Source: Gemmatimonadota bacterium (GTDB lineage Bacteria; Gemmatimonadota; Gemmatimonadetes; Gemmatimonadales; Gemmatimonadaceae). Taken from it: a stretch of 32,559 bases of DNA. The translations under genes and the position numbers were made by a program. Location of the stretch: contig JAEUJL010000189.1 of assembly GCA_016794835.1 (NCBI GenBank), positions 1 through 32,559 of the forward strand, given 5' to 3'. The notes beneath the pieces are model-generated. The model saw only the letters and a list, made by a program, of their open reading frames with translations. It searched no databases and was not told the DNA's origin. Positions within the stretch are counted from its first letter, which is position 1. The number at the start of each line of letters is the position of its first letter. Below, piece after piece: positions 32,386 to 32,559 of the stretch.

Positions 32386-32559
32386 GCTCCCGCAGACGCG
32401 GGACCAAAGCTGATTGAAAATCGAGAGTGAGCGTTCATGGATGTGCGAGGCGGACTCGTCGAGCCGGGAGCAGTCAGCGACCGGCGAGAGTAGAAAGTCT
32501 GACGTATATCAAGTGATTCGGACAGCTGTGATCTCGGAAGAGGTTGCAGTAGGACGAAA
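32386..32559 (+). other. Non-coding structured leader, runs off the window
   Basis: No supported ORF or tRNA in these 174 bases. The 5' end can form a local hairpin TCCCGC-AGAC-GCGGGA (32388-32403), or alternatively GCTCCCG (32386-32392) can pair with CGGGAGC (32465-32471). TGATTGAAAAT (32411-32421) is weakly like an rRNA boxA antiterminator. Position after tRNAs and a strong promoter suggests a pre-16S leader, but no 16S sequence is reached; another structured RNA is possible. Confidence 0.4.

Noticed and set aside
32386-32559. RNase P RNA or tmRNA at the right end
   Set aside because: None of the conserved segments of either RNA could be recognised in the visible part.

Overview
The window is a dense, GC-rich (roughly two-thirds G+C) bacterial chromosome segment with no insertion sequence, phage gene or CRISPR array. 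Lipid A, heptose and LPS-export genes (lpxH, hldE C-terminal type, lptE-like) indicate a diderm. Together with the rplM-rpsI / rpsB-tsf-pyrH-frr order, a PEGA-tailed Ser/Thr kinase and a DUF5683-like protein, this suggests a Gemmatimonadota-type organism. That placement is an inference from gene content; no 16S sequence is present.

Layout. 1-1475: 3' part of a TrmA/RlmD-type RNA methyltransferase and a biotin-carrier protein. 1507-9506: a translation and envelope block: rplM-rpsI, rpsB, tsf, then pyrH-frr-cdsA-dxr-rseP and a small exported protein. The usual uppS between frr and cdsA is missing, and cdsA has no ATG/GTG/TTG where its N-terminus should start. 9503-11164: a minus-strand membrane Ser/Thr kinase. 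11179-16302: rpsO, pnp, an M16 protease and alanine dehydrogenase. 16384-20020: secD-secF and tatD. 20070-23402: formate-tetrahydrofolate ligase, RidA, and a selenium module: selD with an in-frame UGA at its active site, followed by the selenocysteine tRNA gene selC. 23449-24869: a DUF5683-like protein, and a convergent lpxH that seems to be transcribed as a leaderless mRNA. 24958-28255: a compact bacterial microcompartment (BMC) cluster with two BMC-H shell proteins, an acylating aldehyde dehydrogenase and a PduL phosphotransacylase. 28255-31890: thioesterase, two lipoproteins, a small membrane protein, hldE-type adenylyltransferase, rph and rdgB. 31887-32244: tRNA-Pro(TGG), tRNA-Arg(TCT), tRNA-Lys(CTT) and a terminator. 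32352-32559: a near-consensus promoter and structured leader of a stable RNA, probably an rRNA operon starting beyond the window.

Two parts stand out. The first is the selenium module: SelD is itself a selenoprotein (Cys17-x-x-Sec20), with a bacterial-type SECIS hairpin just after the UGA and selC 48 bases downstream. The second is the BMC cluster. It has hexameric shell proteins and the two core enzymes that turn an aldehyde into acyl-CoA and then acyl-phosphate. It lacks, within this window, a pentameric vertex protein, a trimeric shell protein, an alcohol dehydrogenase and any aldehyde-producing signature enzyme. Both enzymes carry terminal helices that look like encapsulation peptides, and the second shell protein has an unusual C-terminal tail. 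The cluster runs without a gap larger than 13 bases into seven thioesterase, envelope and RNA/nucleotide-quality genes, so the whole 24958-31890 stretch may be one transcription unit.

Recognisable promoters share a TTGACA/TTTACA-like -35, 16-17 bases of spacing and a loose TAnnnT -10 (rplM, rpsO, secD, tRNA-Pro). Most intergenic gaps hold a perfect GC-rich hairpin without a T-tract; only the hairpins after rpsO and after tRNA-Lys look like classical intrinsic terminators. The only gene-free stretch longer than 300 bases is 32245-32559, described under the last features.
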